A DNA stretch of 64,000 nt from Streptomyces acidiscabies (GTDB lineage Bacteria > Actinomycetota > Actinomycetes > Streptomycetales > Streptomycetaceae): positions 3,286,001 through 3,350,000 of the forward strand of contig NZ_JAGJBY010000002.1 in NCBI RefSeq assembly GCF_020010905.1, written 5' to 3'. A program made the translations under genes and the position numbers. The first letter of the stretch is position 1. Each line of letters begins with the position of its first letter. Shown piece after piece: positions 1-9,125 of the stretch. The notes beneath the pieces were generated by a model. The model did not search any database. It was given only the letters and a program-made list of their open reading frames with translations, and was not told the origin of the DNA.

Positions 1-189
1 GTAAACCGTCTCCCACGGGCCGTACCGCTCAGGCACGTCCCGCCACGGAGCACCGGCGCGGGTGCGCCAGCGTATACCGTCTATCAGCTGCCGCTTGGTG
101 TGCACCGGCGGCCGTCCAGGCTTCTTCCCGACCGGGAGCAGCGGCTCCAGCTTCGCCCACTGCACATTCGTCAGAACATGCCTCCCCAT
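1..189 (-). CDS. IS5-type transposase, N-terminal part, runs off the left edge
   Basis: The first 63 codons of a transposase read leftwards from an ATG at 187-189 and leave the window still open. The visible residues (start MGRHVLTNVQWAKLEPLLP, then a GRPP motif, RQLIDGIRWR and a GAPWRDVPERYGPW stretch) are the typical N-terminal DNA-binding part of IS5-family (IS427-like) transposases of Streptomyces. In that family the DDE catalytic domain follows, so it would lie outside the window. The protein differs from the second IS5-type transposase at 48757-49628, so this is a different element. Whether it is intact cannot be judged. Confidence 0.85.
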   Translation of the reverse strand, partial: MGRHVLTNVQWAKLEPLLPVGKKPGRPPVHTKRQLIDGIRWRTRAGAPWRDVPERYGPWETVY

Positions 190-221
190 GAAGTGGATCT
201 TGACACATCAAGATCCACTTC
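190..221. repeat. Perfect hairpin at the transposase start
   Basis: A perfect 13-bp inverted repeat (190-202 with 209-221, 6-nt loop) directly abuts the transposase ATG. A hairpin here would sit in the 5' leader of the transposase mRNA or form a subterminal transposase-binding site. IS elements often block read-through transcription or translation with such a structure; that role is an inference. Confidence 0.6.
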
Positions 222-470
222 TGAAACAGGCCCTAGGCTGCCCGCCCGTTGTGGTGGAGAGAAAAGGGAAGGGGCGCACGTGATGGTGGACAGGCTCTCC
301 ACAGCGGTACGCGGGGCGTTCACGCCGTCGGTGAGATCCTCTTCGGTCCTTCATCGCGATCGCGGCCGGAACGCCCTGACGGCAGGGGTTCTCGGGATTG
401 GTTGCGGTGGGGACAGGCAATCAGGTACACACAGGAGCGACGTCCGCTGTTCGGCCAGGGGAGGAACGCC

Positions 471-1001
471 GTGTTCGGTCAGCCAGACGGGAAGAGTGCT
501 CAGCAGGAGGAGCGCAGCGTGGCCTGGCACACTCAGCTTTCCCTCGCGGGCCGTGCACCGTTCTCGGTGATCGCCGGCGGCCGGGCCGGACAGTATCCCG
601 ACTCGCTCGTCGGCGAAGCGGTGTTCGACAGCGAGCATGTCCGGGACACCTTGATGGCGTTCCTGAATGACATCGACCCTCGGCAGCCGATCGCGGAGAC
701 GGCGATCGACACCCTGGCCAGGACATCCGTGCTCGTGGAACTCCGCCCGTCCTGGGTGGCGTACTGCGACCGGCGGACCGGGCTCGGCCCGGGAGCCGCG
801 GACCGTGACAGCGACATCTGCCGGACATGGGTCAGCGGTGACGTGGCCCGGGCCTGGCCGCGGTTCGCGGAGGGGCGGATCGCGTTCGATGCTGCTGCCG
901 AGGCGGCCGTCCGCTTGCAGAAAGAGCTCGACGGAGTCTGCGGCGCGGACATCACCGTGCTGGAATCGAGGGCCGAAGCGCTGCTGAGGGGCGCGGCGTA
1001 G
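471..1001 (+). CDS. Hypothetical protein, 176 aa
   Basis: A coding frame with strong GC3 bias starts at GTG 471, preceded by GGGGAGGAAC as ribosome-binding site, and ends at TAG 999-1001. The upstream part of the same open frame has poor codon bias, so this GTG is preferred. The product is soluble, with no signal peptide or membrane segment and one region rich in Trp and Arg around residues 100-130. I recognise no family. It lies between an IS end and a broken recombinase gene, in what looks like a degraded element border. Confidence 0.5.
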   Translation: MFGQPDGKSAQQEERSVAWHTQLSLAGRAPFSVIAGGRAGQYPDSLVGEAVFDSEHVRDTLMAFLNDIDPRQPIAETAIDTLARTSVLVELRPSWVAYCDRRTGLGPGAADRDSDICRTWVSGDVARAWPRFAEGRIAFDAAAEAAVRLQKELDGVCGADITVLESRAEALLRGAA

Positions 1002-1147
1002 TGCGGTACGTCGAGGCGCCCGACGAGTTCACGGGCCCAGGACGCTGCCTGTTCCTTACTGGAGTACGCGTAGGTTCCTGATGGGCGCCGTACGGCTACC
1101 ACAACTGTCTGAGCTGGTCGGGGCTTTGCGCCCTGCGCCATCCGCCC

Positions 1148-2011
1148 GTGGGGGATTGTGACGCTAGCTCCTGGAATCCAGGAGCTAGCGGCGTAACTTG
1201 CTTGTTCGCGGCCGATTCCCGGACTCCCACGCTGCACCCGGTCCCCGCGCCCGCCGCCCGTGAGCCGGGGCTCGCGGACGTGGTGACGCTGCAGCGCCGG
1301 CGCCAGGCCGAGGCGCACCTGGAGGATGAGGAGGGCTTCTTCCTCGACACCCTCGCCGAGTACCGGTGGGCCCGGGACGCGGCGGGGCTGGCCCCGAGCA
1401 CCCTCGACCAGCTGATCAAGCCGGTCATCGAGCTGTGCGACTACTACTCGTTGGCGCCGTGGCGGATCACTCCGCGTCACCTCGACAGCTACTTCGCCGG
1501 CCCTGGCAAGCGTGCTCGGGACACCACACGGCAGAAGATCACGCGGATCGACGCGTACTTCGCCTTCCTGGAGCAGCGGTACGCAGGCGAGATCTCCCGC
1601 GCCTTCGGGGCGACGGTGGAGTCGCCGGTCGATCCGTTCAACCGCCCCCGACACCGTGGCGACTTCGGGCTGCGCATCCCACCCTCGGCACAGCCCATGA
1701 CGGACTTCTTCCGGCGGTGGCGGACGTCGCTGCCCGAGGCCCGGAAGTACGCGGTCGCTGCCCGCGACTACGTGATGAGCAAGATTGCTTACCTGTCAGG
1801 GGCACGGGCGGCCGAACTGTGCCCGGTCCGGCTCAACGAGGTCTTCTGGCACCACGGCCAGTGGGGCCGGTTCCTCGTCCACGGCAAGGGCGCCCGCGGC
1901 TCGGGGCCTCGGGACCGGGAGGCGTATCTCTTCGCCGAGGGCCGCGAGTTGCTGCGGTGGTACGTCGAGCAGATACGGGGCCTGTTTCCCGATGAGCCTA
2001 GCTCCTTCTGA
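1148..2011 (+). pseudogene. Tyrosine recombinase (integrase), C-terminally truncated
   Basis: The product has an N-terminal SAM-like core-binding domain (helical part with a DTLAEYRWARDAAGLAPSTL stretch) and the first half of a phage-integrase catalytic domain: SGARAAELCPVR carries the first catalytic Arg, and the GKGARG beta-hairpin carries the catalytic Lys. The frame stops at 2009-2011, before the H-x-x-R box, the second His/Trp and the nucleophilic Tyr, so about 100 residues are missing and the protein should be inactive. The start is uncertain: reading from 1148 crosses a perfect palindrome (1162-1190), and GTG codons at 1280 and 1283 are alternatives. It was probably the integrase of a former mobile element. 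Confidence 0.75.
1162..1190. repeat. Perfect 13-bp palindrome with 3-nt loop
   Basis: Arms 1162-1174 and 1178-1190 are perfect reverse complements. The arm contains CTAGCTCCT, and the same nine bases occur at 1998-2006, exactly where the recombinase reading frame breaks off. It could be a terminator-type hairpin, a recombination core site or an IS scar. The sequence alone does not decide. Confidence 0.6.
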
Positions 2012-2185
2012 GGGACGCTCCTACCTACGCTGACACGCTGATTCACGGCCAGCGCGTGCTCCTTCCATCCCTCTCGGCCAGGTCGGGTGCTCACCAGCGG
2101 CAACCGCAACGGACGATCTCGTACCCGTGCTGGCGCGCCAGCCGCGTCGCACGGCGACTACCTCCGCGGACTCTCGGGTCGGCGC

Positions 2186-3496
2186 CTACCCAGCGGTCCC
2201 TCCGGCCCGGTGGTCCTCGCCACATGGGCAGATGAGCGGCTGTCCTCCGGGGCTGCCGCCCCCTGGGCGGACCATGCGGGCGCCCTGCCGGGCCACGACG
2301 AGCGTCTGACGGACTGCGGTCACCGGGTTGTGGTCGAGTTCCTCCCGGACGTACAGCCAGGCCGCCCGGCAGAGGAGTACGAGCAAGGCGCTCAGGCGGC
2401 GCTGTCGGATCAATAGGCGGAGCCGCTTCGCCAAAAGCACCAGTTCGACCCGTGCCCCGCCCTCCTCTTTGCGACTCAGCTTGATTGCATCGGCCACAGC
2501 ATCCTCGGCCTGGTCTAGGTCACCGGTGCGGAGAAAGAAGTCGGTCCAGGTGCCTCCGAGCAGGGCCAGAGCGCTGCTGCGCTGGGCTGCCTGGTCGAAA
2601 GTTTGCTGACTGCGCGTTAGATGGTAGGCGGCCTCTTCGATCGTTCCGTGCACCACCAAGATCTCCGCCACACGCTGGTGATAGTAGCCATGCGAAGACA
2701 GTCGCTTGTCAGAGAGCCTCTCGCCTTCGGCATAGAGGTCCAGTGCTCGGGCGTAGTCGCGACGCTCTGCTGCAAACCGACCCAGGTAGTGCAGCGAGGA
2801 CGCGACGGCCTGGCTGACACCAGACCGTTCGATCACAGGTCGCCCCAACTCCACTGACTTCTCGAAGTGGGCTGCGGCGCGCTCTGGATCTGCGTAGTAG
2901 TGGGTGAGTCCGAGGCTGTGCTCGTATTCCGCTCCCCAGTGCGATGTCGATTCCTGTCGGACCAGCAAGGCGCACTCCGCCAGTGCCGCCCGCGCGCCCT
3001 GGTAGTCACTGATGTCGGTGCGTGAGCGAGACATGGTCAGCAGTGCCGCGATGCGCTCGTCGGCGGTCCGGCTGGCGGCGACGGCACGGACAATGAGATC
3101 CAGGCGGGACCGGTCACCGTTGGCAAAGAGTGCCTGGAAGCGGGCAGCTGAGAGCAGCAGCCCGGACACCGGTGCCCCGGTCTCATCCAGGACGTCGATG
3201 AGGGCCAGGACGCTCCGTCCGAACTCTTCGTGTTCGCGGAACCGGCTGCTCGCGCCCACCGTCAGCGCGATATCGAAGGCCAGACCGAGTAGTGCGCGGG
3301 TCAGCTCCAGGGCGAGGGTTTTCTGCACCATGACTGCACCACTGACAAGCAAGGCCAGCTTCGGAAACCGCTCCGGGGCCGCATAGCGCTCAGGATGGGC
3401 CACGGCGTCCGCTATCCGTGGGGGGTACTCCTCCTCCGCCTCCTCCTGCACCTCCCGTTGCCACGCCGTCAGGCCGACTGCCACGTGGTCTTCCAC
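2186..3496 (-). CDS. TPR-repeat protein, partner of the STAND NTPase
   Basis: This 436-aa all-helical protein has degenerate tetratricopeptide repeats across most of its length (for example around AAAHFEKSVELGRPVIERSG, ARALDLYAEGERL and FLRTGDLDQAEDAVADAIKL). I place the start at GTG 3494-3496, which overlaps the TAG stop of the upstream gene in a TAGTG junction, the usual sign of translational coupling. STAND proteins normally carry such a sensor array in cis, C-terminal to the NTPase. Here the array is a separate coupled chain. I infer that it senses or scaffolds for the hydrolase-NB-ARC protein. An alternative is an ancestral single gene split by frameshift, but the clean overlap argues against recent damage. 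Confidence 0.8.
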   Translation of the reverse strand: MEDHVAVGLTAWQREVQEEAEEEYPPRIADAVAHPERYAAPERFPKLALLVSGAVMVQKTLALELTRALLGLAFDIALTVGASSRFREHEEFGRSVLALIDVLDETGAPVSGLLLSAARFQALFANGDRSRLDLIVRAVAASRTADERIAALLTMSRSRTDISDYQGARAALAECALLVRQESTSHWGAEYEHSLGLTHYYADPERAAAHFEKSVELGRPVIERSGVSQAVASSLHYLGRFAAERRDYARALDLYAEGERLSDKRLSSHGYYHQRVAEILVVHGTIEEAAYHLTRSQQTFDQAAQRSSALALLGGTWTDFFLRTGDLDQAEDAVADAIKLSRKEEGGARVELVLLAKRLRLLIRQRRLSALLVLLCRAAWLYVREELDHNPVTAVRQTLVVARQGARMVRPGGGSPGGQPLICPCGEDHRAGGTAG

Positions 3497-5397
3497 TAGA
3501 TCGACTTTCCGTACCCGACCCGCGGGCAGGTGTGCTCGTAGAGCAGGCTGTGGACCGAGTAGCGACGGTCGCGTCCGGACGCTCGCACCAGTCCCAGTCG
3601 ACACGCGGAAGTCATAAGGGTGTTGAACCGGTTCACGTCGTCAGAATGGACGCTCTCCTCGAACAACTCCTCATAGGTCATGGCTCCGCCCCGCCCGTTG
3701 GCACAGAACGAGAAGAGGAGCCGGCGGGCTTCCTTGCGTGACGAGCGACGGGCCAGTTCCTCCAGCGACTGCTCGAAGAGCCACGCTTTCACCGCCGCGC
3801 CCAGTTCCCCGGTCACCTGGCGCAGCTCTTCGATGATCCGTGGCAACGGAAGGCCGCTCACGGCGTAGCGGCGAGTGATGAGTTTGATCAGGAACGGATT
3901 CCCCTCGGTGATCCCGTAGACGGACTCCAGTTCCTCGTCCCGCGCCTCCGCGAGGTCCGAGCTGCTGTCGTGTGCCGTCAGCCGGACCAGGTTGTACGTC
4001 TCCCGCTCCCCGAGCGGGTGGATGGGCATGTTCCGGACCCCCATCTCGTTGCCCGACGACTTCAGACGGGTGGTGGCCACGATGCGGTGGGGACGGCGGA
4101 AGCCGAGGGATCGCAGCTGCTCGATGACCTCGTCGGCGGCATCCACGTACTCCAGGTTGTCCACAACCACCAGCACACGGGCGTCGTCGAGCTGGTGCTC
4201 GATGTGATTGCGAAGCTCACCCTCCCAGAGCGCCTGAGCGGGTGAGAGCTCACAGTCCACCTGCTGCGCGATGATGCGAAGCAGGTCGTGCCAGTACATC
4301 GAGTTGACCGACGCTTCGGTAGCGTTGGCCGCCGAGAACCGGGCGTTGCGTGCCGACGCCCAGACGATATGAGTGAAGCTGTCTCCCTTGGCAACGCGCT
4401 GGACAGCCGCATGGGTGATTGCGGTCTTGCCGAGGCCGCCCTCTCCCCAAACGGCTACCGCAGACGCGGCCGTGGCGCGCGGGTCCTCGATCGCGGCAGT
4501 GACGTCATCGATCACCTTGTCGACGTGGATCAGTTCTTCGGGCTCGATGAGCACGTAGCGGTCCCAAGCGCTCAGGGACCGGTGCCGCGCCGCAGGGGCG
4601 TGTGGCTCTCTTTGTACTCGGCGCAGGGGAGTAACCAGTGCCGAAGCGTCGGCGGGAGCGGCGTCCAAGGGGGTCGTGCCATGCCTATCGCGTGCGGCTA
4701 GGAGGCTTGCCCGCAGCTGCCGGTAGCGATCGTCTTCCTCGCTCTTTGGACGGATCAGTGTCCGGTGGTCACCCGACACGACACGGCGGTCCGGGAACAC
4801 GGTGTGGGCCGATGCCGGTGGCACCACCCCATCCTCCTCACCCGCGTAAGCGATGATCGGGATGGGCCAGGAGGCAGGACCTGCCTCGCTGGCATGCACC
4901 ACACGGTTGACGACGGTCCGGAGCGCCTCAGTGACCGCTGCGTTCAGAGGCCGCAATTGCGGCTCCTGCGGATTCCACCCAAACAGCCCGCTACGCCGGA
5001 GACTGAGCGCGAGCTGTGAACCGGCGCTAGGACAAGCGAACATCACGATCCCGCTGATCCGGCTGAGTTTGAGTCCTTCCGCATCGCTGAGTGTCCGGTG
5101 CAGATACCTCTGGACGACGAGACCGCCCTGGCTGTGCGTGACGAGGACCAGCTTGCGGAAAGCTGCGGCGTCCACCTCGATGAAACCAGCCAACTTGTCT
5201 GCGATGACCTCAAAGGTTGGAACCGTACGTAACGGGTGTATGCGGAATCGAGGGGAGGAGTAGCGGAACAGTAGCGGAGTAGCGAAATCCAGTTCTGGGT
5301 CTTGACGGATGAGCTCCGCCGCAGCCGACCAAATTCGAGGGCTGGACATGAATCCGTGAACGAAGACGAGCCCCACTTGACCGTCAGCTGTGGTCAT
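3496..5397 (-). CDS. Alpha/beta-hydrolase fused to NB-ARC STAND NTPase
   Basis: A 633-aa protein from ATG 5395-5397. Residues about 8-240 form an alpha/beta-hydrolase of lipase/esterase type: an oxyanion HGF motif (14-16), nucleophile Ser89 in THSQGG, and probable Asp189 (GEEDG) and His211 (SGDH) completing a triad. Residues about 290-530 form an NB-ARC NTPase: Walker A GEGGLGKT (318-325), Walker B VLVVVDNLE (408-416), sensor IVATTR (439-444) and a GLPLP motif (516-520). A winged-helix-like region follows to the C terminus. This effector-plus-STAND layout is shared by bacterial antiphage NTPases such as the Avs group and by other NLR-like proteins. I infer ligand-triggered oligomerisation activating lipid or ester hydrolysis. 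The gene is coupled to the TPR gene downstream. Confidence 0.88.
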   Translation of the reverse strand: MTTADGQVGLVFVHGFMSSPRIWSAAAELIRQDPELDFATPLLFRYSSPRFRIHPLRTVPTFEVIADKLAGFIEVDAAAFRKLVLVTHSQGGLVVQRYLHRTLSDAEGLKLSRISGIVMFACPSAGSQLALSLRRSGLFGWNPQEPQLRPLNAAVTEALRTVVNRVVHASEAGPASWPIPIIAYAGEEDGVVPPASAHTVFPDRRVVSGDHRTLIRPKSEEDDRYRQLRASLLAARDRHGTTPLDAAPADASALVTPLRRVQREPHAPAARHRSLSAWDRYVLIEPEELIHVDKVIDDVTAAIEDPRATAASAVAVWGEGGLGKTAITHAAVQRVAKGDSFTHIVWASARNARFSAANATEASVNSMYWHDLLRIIAQQVDCELSPAQALWEGELRNHIEHQLDDARVLVVVDNLEYVDAADEVIEQLRSLGFRRPHRIVATTRLKSSGNEMGVRNMPIHPLGERETYNLVRLTAHDSSSDLAEARDEELESVYGITEGNPFLIKLITRRYAVSGLPLPRIIEELRQVTGELGAAVKAWLFEQSLEELARRSSRKEARRLLFSFCANGRGGAMTYEELFEESVHSDDVNRFNTLMTSACRLGLVRASGRDRRYSVHSLLYEHTCPRVGYGKSI

Positions 5398-5573
5398 GCG
5401 TTCCCCCGCTGATCGACGCTGTCCATCCGACCCACGTCAGCCTGTCCAGCCGATCAGGCTCGCAACCTTTGCCGCTGTCTGCAGGTCAGTCACACCGCAG
5501 CGTAGGGGCAAAGTACTTGGTCTGTGGCCCAGTTCAGAGAACAGGTGCGGATCTTCTGAAGTGAGCTCGTCGG

Positions 5574-5759
5574 TCAGGCCGGGAGTTCGTTGTTGTGCTG
5601 GTCGGGCCGGGGGTAGAGGCGTTCGCGTTCTCTGCGGTTGTGAAAGGTCCGGTACTGCGGGAAGTCGCTGTTGCTGATGAGGGCCCGGAGGGTCAGGACG
5701 GCTTCGGCTCCGGGGACGGTCCACCGGCTGCCAGTGATATCGAGCCTGTCGGCCACCAA
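5574..5759 (-). pseudogene. ISKra4-type transposase, C-terminal remnant
   Basis: The 60-residue frame matches, as I recall the family, only the last part of ISKra4-family transposases: a GSRWTVPGAEAVLTLRALIS block, then an FHNRRERERLYP tail. The catalytic domain upstream is absent, so this is debris. It marks an old insertion between the STAND module and the MoxR-VWA module. Positions 5398-5573 show nothing else I can support. Confidence 0.65.
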
Positions 5760-6099
5760 ATCCCTCCTTCATACGTGGGAACAGGCCCGTACGACCGATG
5801 TGTGTGTTCTGCGGCCCGTCGCCGACTGGTGATCGATCTCGCTTTCCCGAATCGCCCAGATGCTCGACAAGCGTCCCGTAGGGATCTCTGACCGTGCCGG
5901 CTGAAGCGCTCAGTCGCAGATGCCGGTATGCCCAGGTGCTTCCCGCCGCCTCCGGGGCCCGGCCACCCCGGAACGGATCGATGAACCCTGCGGAGTCTCG
6001 GTGAGCCTGGCTGGTGGTCCGCCCCTGGTCTCGGTGCAGCCGGCGAAGCTGGCGGCGAGGGGCTTGTGCGTCTGGTCACCGTGGTGGTGTGACGGCGTC
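5760..6099. other. Region without a supportable gene
   Basis: About 340 bp between the transposase remnant and the end of the VWA gene. Frames here lack consistent codon bias or family motifs. No tRNA, strong hairpin or repeat was seen. Confidence 0.5.
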
Positions 6100-7902
6100 T
6101 CAGCGTGTTGTGCGGATGGCGTCGGCAGCGGCTTTGGCGATGGCGGTGGGGGCGCTGGAGGGCTGGGACAGGTGGAGCAGGGTGGTCCCTGGCAGGTGGA
6201 GGGAATTCTTGGTGAGGGTGAGCTGGAGTACGGCGCAGCCGGCGGCGGTGAGGCGTTTGACGCGGGTGACGGCCTCGGTGGTTTCGCTGTCGGTGTACTG
6301 GGCGTCGGTGACGATCACGAGGAGACGGCCAGTGCCGGGGCGGCTGAGGTCGAGACCGTGGTCGAGTGCGTCGATGGCATCGCCCAAGTTGTGACTGCCG
6401 CCATTGGCATCGAATGTCGTCACGCGCTCCGGCGCCCGGTGGGTGGGCCGGGTCAGCGCGGTCAGATCGCGGTCGTAGGCGACGGTGGCGGTGCGGGAGT
6501 CGGGGTCGGTCAGGGCTGCCGCGCGGGCCACTATCCAGGCGGCGGACGCGACGGGCTTGCAGGCGGCGCTCATGGAGCCGGAGACATCCACGGCGATGCC
6601 CACCCGCAGCGGTGGGGTAGGCGAGTTGCGCCGGCGGGTGTGGGTAAAAGGTTCCGCGGTGGGCATCGCCCCGGCGGCGCGCTGGGCGTCGCGGGCGAGG
6701 GCCTGGCGCATGTTGAGGCGGCCGGGCGGGGTGGGGCTGGTGGTCCGCTCCTCGGTCCGTTCGCGGTAGGCGGCGGCACGCAGCGCGCGGCTCAGGCGCG
6801 CGGCGGCACTCTGCTCGGCGGCGGTGGGCCGGCGGGTGCCGGTGACCGGGTTGCCGCAGGGCGCCGGTGTGCCGTCGGGGGTGACGGTGGTGCCACGGGC
6901 GTTGAAGACGCTCTTGGCGGTGGCGGCGGCTTTGCGCCGCTGGCCGGCTCGCTGGGCGCGGTCCTGCGCCTGTGCCTTGGAGCGGGCGGCCACCGCATTG
7001 TTGGCGGCGGCTTGTGCCGCGAGGTCGGCGGCGTCGTTGGCGGCTGTGCTGTCCATGACGGCCGTCACGGCGCCGGACAGGAGATCGGCGAGGTTCTTCG
7101 GCGGGGAGGGCAGGGCGGGGGCGGCGGTGTCCAGGGCGTCGCACCAGTCCTGGGCGTGGGCGAGCATGGTGGTGGCGTCGTGGTCGGCGCACCGGTGGGC
7201 CGCGGTCCAGATACCGGTGAGGGTGGCCAGCAGGTCGGCGCCCAGGACCCGCTGGCACAGATCGGCGACGGCTTTGGTCTCGTCGGCGTCCAGGATGCCG
7301 GCGTCCCGGCGGCCGAGGATCAGGGCCGCCGCGCCGGCGGCCTGCTCGATGCCCTGGACACTTGGGTGGGCGATATCGGGCATGACCAGGGTCCGGGCGC
7401 TGGTGCGCAGGTATGTGCGGTCGGTGGGCCGCCTGACCAGATGGGCGCCTTCGACACGGCTCTCCTCCAGCAGGAGCGCGGCCTCGACAACACGGTGGTC
7501 CGCGCCGGCCGGCTCCTCCCATACGGAGTGGACGGCGTGGGCGGCCTCGTGGACGAGCACTCCCCAGGCCGCGGGATAGCGCTCCTCGTCGCCCACGATC
7601 CGCGGGCGGACCTCGTGGGGCTGGAGAGGTGCGAACAGGCGGGCGTCGAACTCGATCTCCGCCAAGGCGGGGATGTACGCGGCCGGTGCGCCGCTGCGGG
7701 TGCCGGGGCGGCAGGTGACGAGGAGGTCCTGGCGGCCGGAGAGGGCGACCAGCCGGTCGCCGAGTTCGGCTCCCACGCGCAGCCACGCGGCCGGGGAGGA
7801 ACGTGGTTGTGCGGGTGGGGCCCCGTCGTCGTCCCAGCGCGCGAGGTCGGCGTCGTCCTCGGGCGTGGTGGCAGGAGACTGGACGTGGTGATGGGCACTC
7901 AT
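6100..7902 (-). CDS. VWA-domain protein with N-terminal zincin-like HExxH motif
   Basis: A 600-aa protein. The N-terminal half contains VLVHEAAHAVHS (HEAAH at 118-122) followed about 25 residues later by an LLLEESRVEG helix that could supply a third zinc ligand, a metallopeptidase-like arrangement. A low-complexity Ala/Arg/Pro linker (about 285-425) precedes a C-terminal VWA domain with a MIDAS motif DVSGSMS (439-445) and a second Asp in VIVTDAQYTD. The ATG overlaps the stop of the upstream MoxR gene by 4 nt. MoxR ATPases generally act with VWA partners as chaperone-like remodelling pairs, so I infer one complex. The substrate is unknown, and a stress or defence role is possible. Confidence 0.85.
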   Translation of the reverse strand: MSAHHHVQSPATTPEDDADLARWDDDGAPPAQPRSSPAAWLRVGAELGDRLVALSGRQDLLVTCRPGTRSGAPAAYIPALAEIEFDARLFAPLQPHEVRPRIVGDEERYPAAWGVLVHEAAHAVHSVWEEPAGADHRVVEAALLLEESRVEGAHLVRRPTDRTYLRTSARTLVMPDIAHPSVQGIEQAAGAAALILGRRDAGILDADETKAVADLCQRVLGADLLATLTGIWTAAHRCADHDATTMLAHAQDWCDALDTAAPALPSPPKNLADLLSGAVTAVMDSTAANDAADLAAQAAANNAVAARSKAQAQDRAQRAGQRRKAAATAKSVFNARGTTVTPDGTPAPCGNPVTGTRRPTAAEQSAAARLSRALRAAAYRERTEERTTSPTPPGRLNMRQALARDAQRAAGAMPTAEPFTHTRRRNSPTPPLRVGIAVDVSGSMSAACKPVASAAWIVARAAALTDPDSRTATVAYDRDLTALTRPTHRAPERVTTFDANGGSHNLGDAIDALDHGLDLSRPGTGRLLVIVTDAQYTDSETTEAVTRVKRLTAAGCAVLQLTLTKNSLHLPGTTLLHLSQPSSAPTAIAKAAADAIRTTR

Positions 7903-9113
7903 CGCGAGCGGCCCCGCTGGGCGGAGCCGGTGCTTGGCGGGGGCTGCCGGGCGGCCGATGTGGTTGCGGTGGGGAGCTGCTTGCCGAGGGTGAGGGGAGT
8001 GACGTCCTTGATGCCGACAGTCTTGCTGACGGCATCGGCCACCGCGTCGCGGTCCTCCAGGGGAGCGATGCCGATCAAGTTCGCGAGCGCGGCCTTGGTC
8101 CCGAGGACGGCCTCGGTCCGCTGGTAGCTGAGCAGCTCCCGCAGTTGAGGGGCCCAGCCCAGTTCGCCGAGTTCGACCTGGGCGGCGAGGTGCCGGGCGA
8201 CTCGGACCACTCGGGCGTCGATCTTCAGGGCTAGGGCGAGGTCGTAGTCCGTGCCGACCTGGATCTGTACGGAGAACCGGGACGCGAGCGCCTCGGTCAG
8301 CACGGCACCGTGAACGCCCGGGTTGTGGCCCGCAACCACGTAGAAGCCGGGCTCGGCCTTGATGGTCTCGCCCTTGTGAGCCTTGACCTGGATCTGGCGG
8401 CGCCCGTCCATGGCCGGGTAGAGCGCGGCCAGAACCTTCGGGGAGATCAGGGTGGCGTCGTCGATCAGCAGGGCGCGGCCCTCGGTCATCGCGGCGACCA
8501 GCGGGCCGTACTGGAAGACGTAGCCTCCGCCGTCGTCCTGGGTGTACTCGCCGATCAAGTCGCCGACCGTGGTGTCGCCGTCACCGGCGACGGTGATCAG
8601 GTCCGGGAACGCCGCCTCGACCAGACTCGTCTTGCCGGTGCCCGGGGGGCCGTAGAGCAGCACCGGCACGTCGGCGTCGCGCAAGCGGTTCAGAGCCTCG
8701 ACGTCGGGCAGGTCGGCCAGCTCCCGGGGGTGGTAGAGCTGGCCCCCGGCGCGGCGGATCGGGCCGACCTGCTTGGGCCTGGTCGGTGCGGGAGCGGTCG
8801 TGCGGGCCATGGCCGCCTGGACACGGGGGGAGTGGGTTCCCGGTGGACTGATCACAGCGGTCTGCGCGGCTGCTGCGGTCTGGTTGTTCGCGCGGAACTG
8901 CGGCTGTCCGGTGCCGAGTTTGTCGGCCTCGCCGCGTTTCGCCAGGGTGAGGGCGGCATTGCGGACGGCACCGTGGGAGTGGCCCAGCTGCCTGGCCATG
9001 TCCCTGATGGTGAGCTTGTCCGCCGGACGGTCGGCCAGCAGTCGGGCTACCTTGGCCCGTAGTTCGCCGCCCTTGGTACGGGGTGGGGTCGTGGGCGGTC
9101 TGGGTGTGGTCAA
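7899..9113 (-). CDS. MoxR-type AAA+ ATPase with N-terminal winged helix
   Basis: A 404-aa protein from a TTG at 9111-9113. Residues about 15-75 form a helix-turn-helix (KLTIRDMARQLGHSHGAVRN), an unusual addition for this family that suggests DNA binding. After a linker comes a MoxR/CbbQ AAA+ domain with Walker A GPPGTGKT (155-162), Walker B ALLIDDA (214-220), a sensor region around YVVAGHNPG and an Arg-finger-like EALASRFSV. It is coupled by an ATGA overlap to the VWA gene, its likely functional partner. The small gene 9126-9365 ends 12 nt upstream, so the four genes 6100-9667 probably form one operon. Confidence 0.87.
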   Translation of the reverse strand: MTTPRPPTTPPRTKGGELRAKVARLLADRPADKLTIRDMARQLGHSHGAVRNAALTLAKRGEADKLGTGQPQFRANNQTAAAAQTAVISPPGTHSPRVQAAMARTTAPAPTRPKQVGPIRRAGGQLYHPRELADLPDVEALNRLRDADVPVLLYGPPGTGKTSLVEAAFPDLITVAGDGDTTVGDLIGEYTQDDGGGYVFQYGPLVAAMTEGRALLIDDATLISPKVLAALYPAMDGRRQIQVKAHKGETIKAEPGFYVVAGHNPGVHGAVLTEALASRFSVQIQVGTDYDLALALKIDARVVRVARHLAAQVELGELGWAPQLRELLSYQRTEAVLGTKAALANLIGIAPLEDRDAVADAVSKTVGIKDVTPLTLGKQLPTATTSAARQPPPSTGSAQRGRSR

Positions 9114-9125
9114 AGCGAGGATCTT

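Larger units (their letters stand above)
1..233. mobile_element. IS5-family insertion sequence, one end only
   Basis: This contains the transposase start plus about 45 bp of terminal sequence. The likely outer end, read leftwards, begins GGGCCTGTTTCAG at about position 233 and lies next to a CTAG at 232-235. The outer end is an inference, because the other terminus is outside the window and the repeat pair cannot be compared. Confidence 0.5.

Noticed and set aside
1002..1147. A leftward frame with protein-like residues (VVVAVRRPSGTYAYSS)
   Set aside because: It continues without a stop antisense through the 471-1001 gene and has no ribosome-binding site. It may be a remnant but cannot be supported.
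5398..5573. Leftward frame upstream of the STAND gene
   Set aside because: Residues show no bias or motif. The only recognisable piece is the ISKra4-type end at 5574-5759.
5693..8127. Very long open frames on both strands over the VWA gene
   Set aside because: They are antisense or shifted frames of a GC-rich gene. Only the 6100-7902 frame has the correct third-position bias and known motifs.
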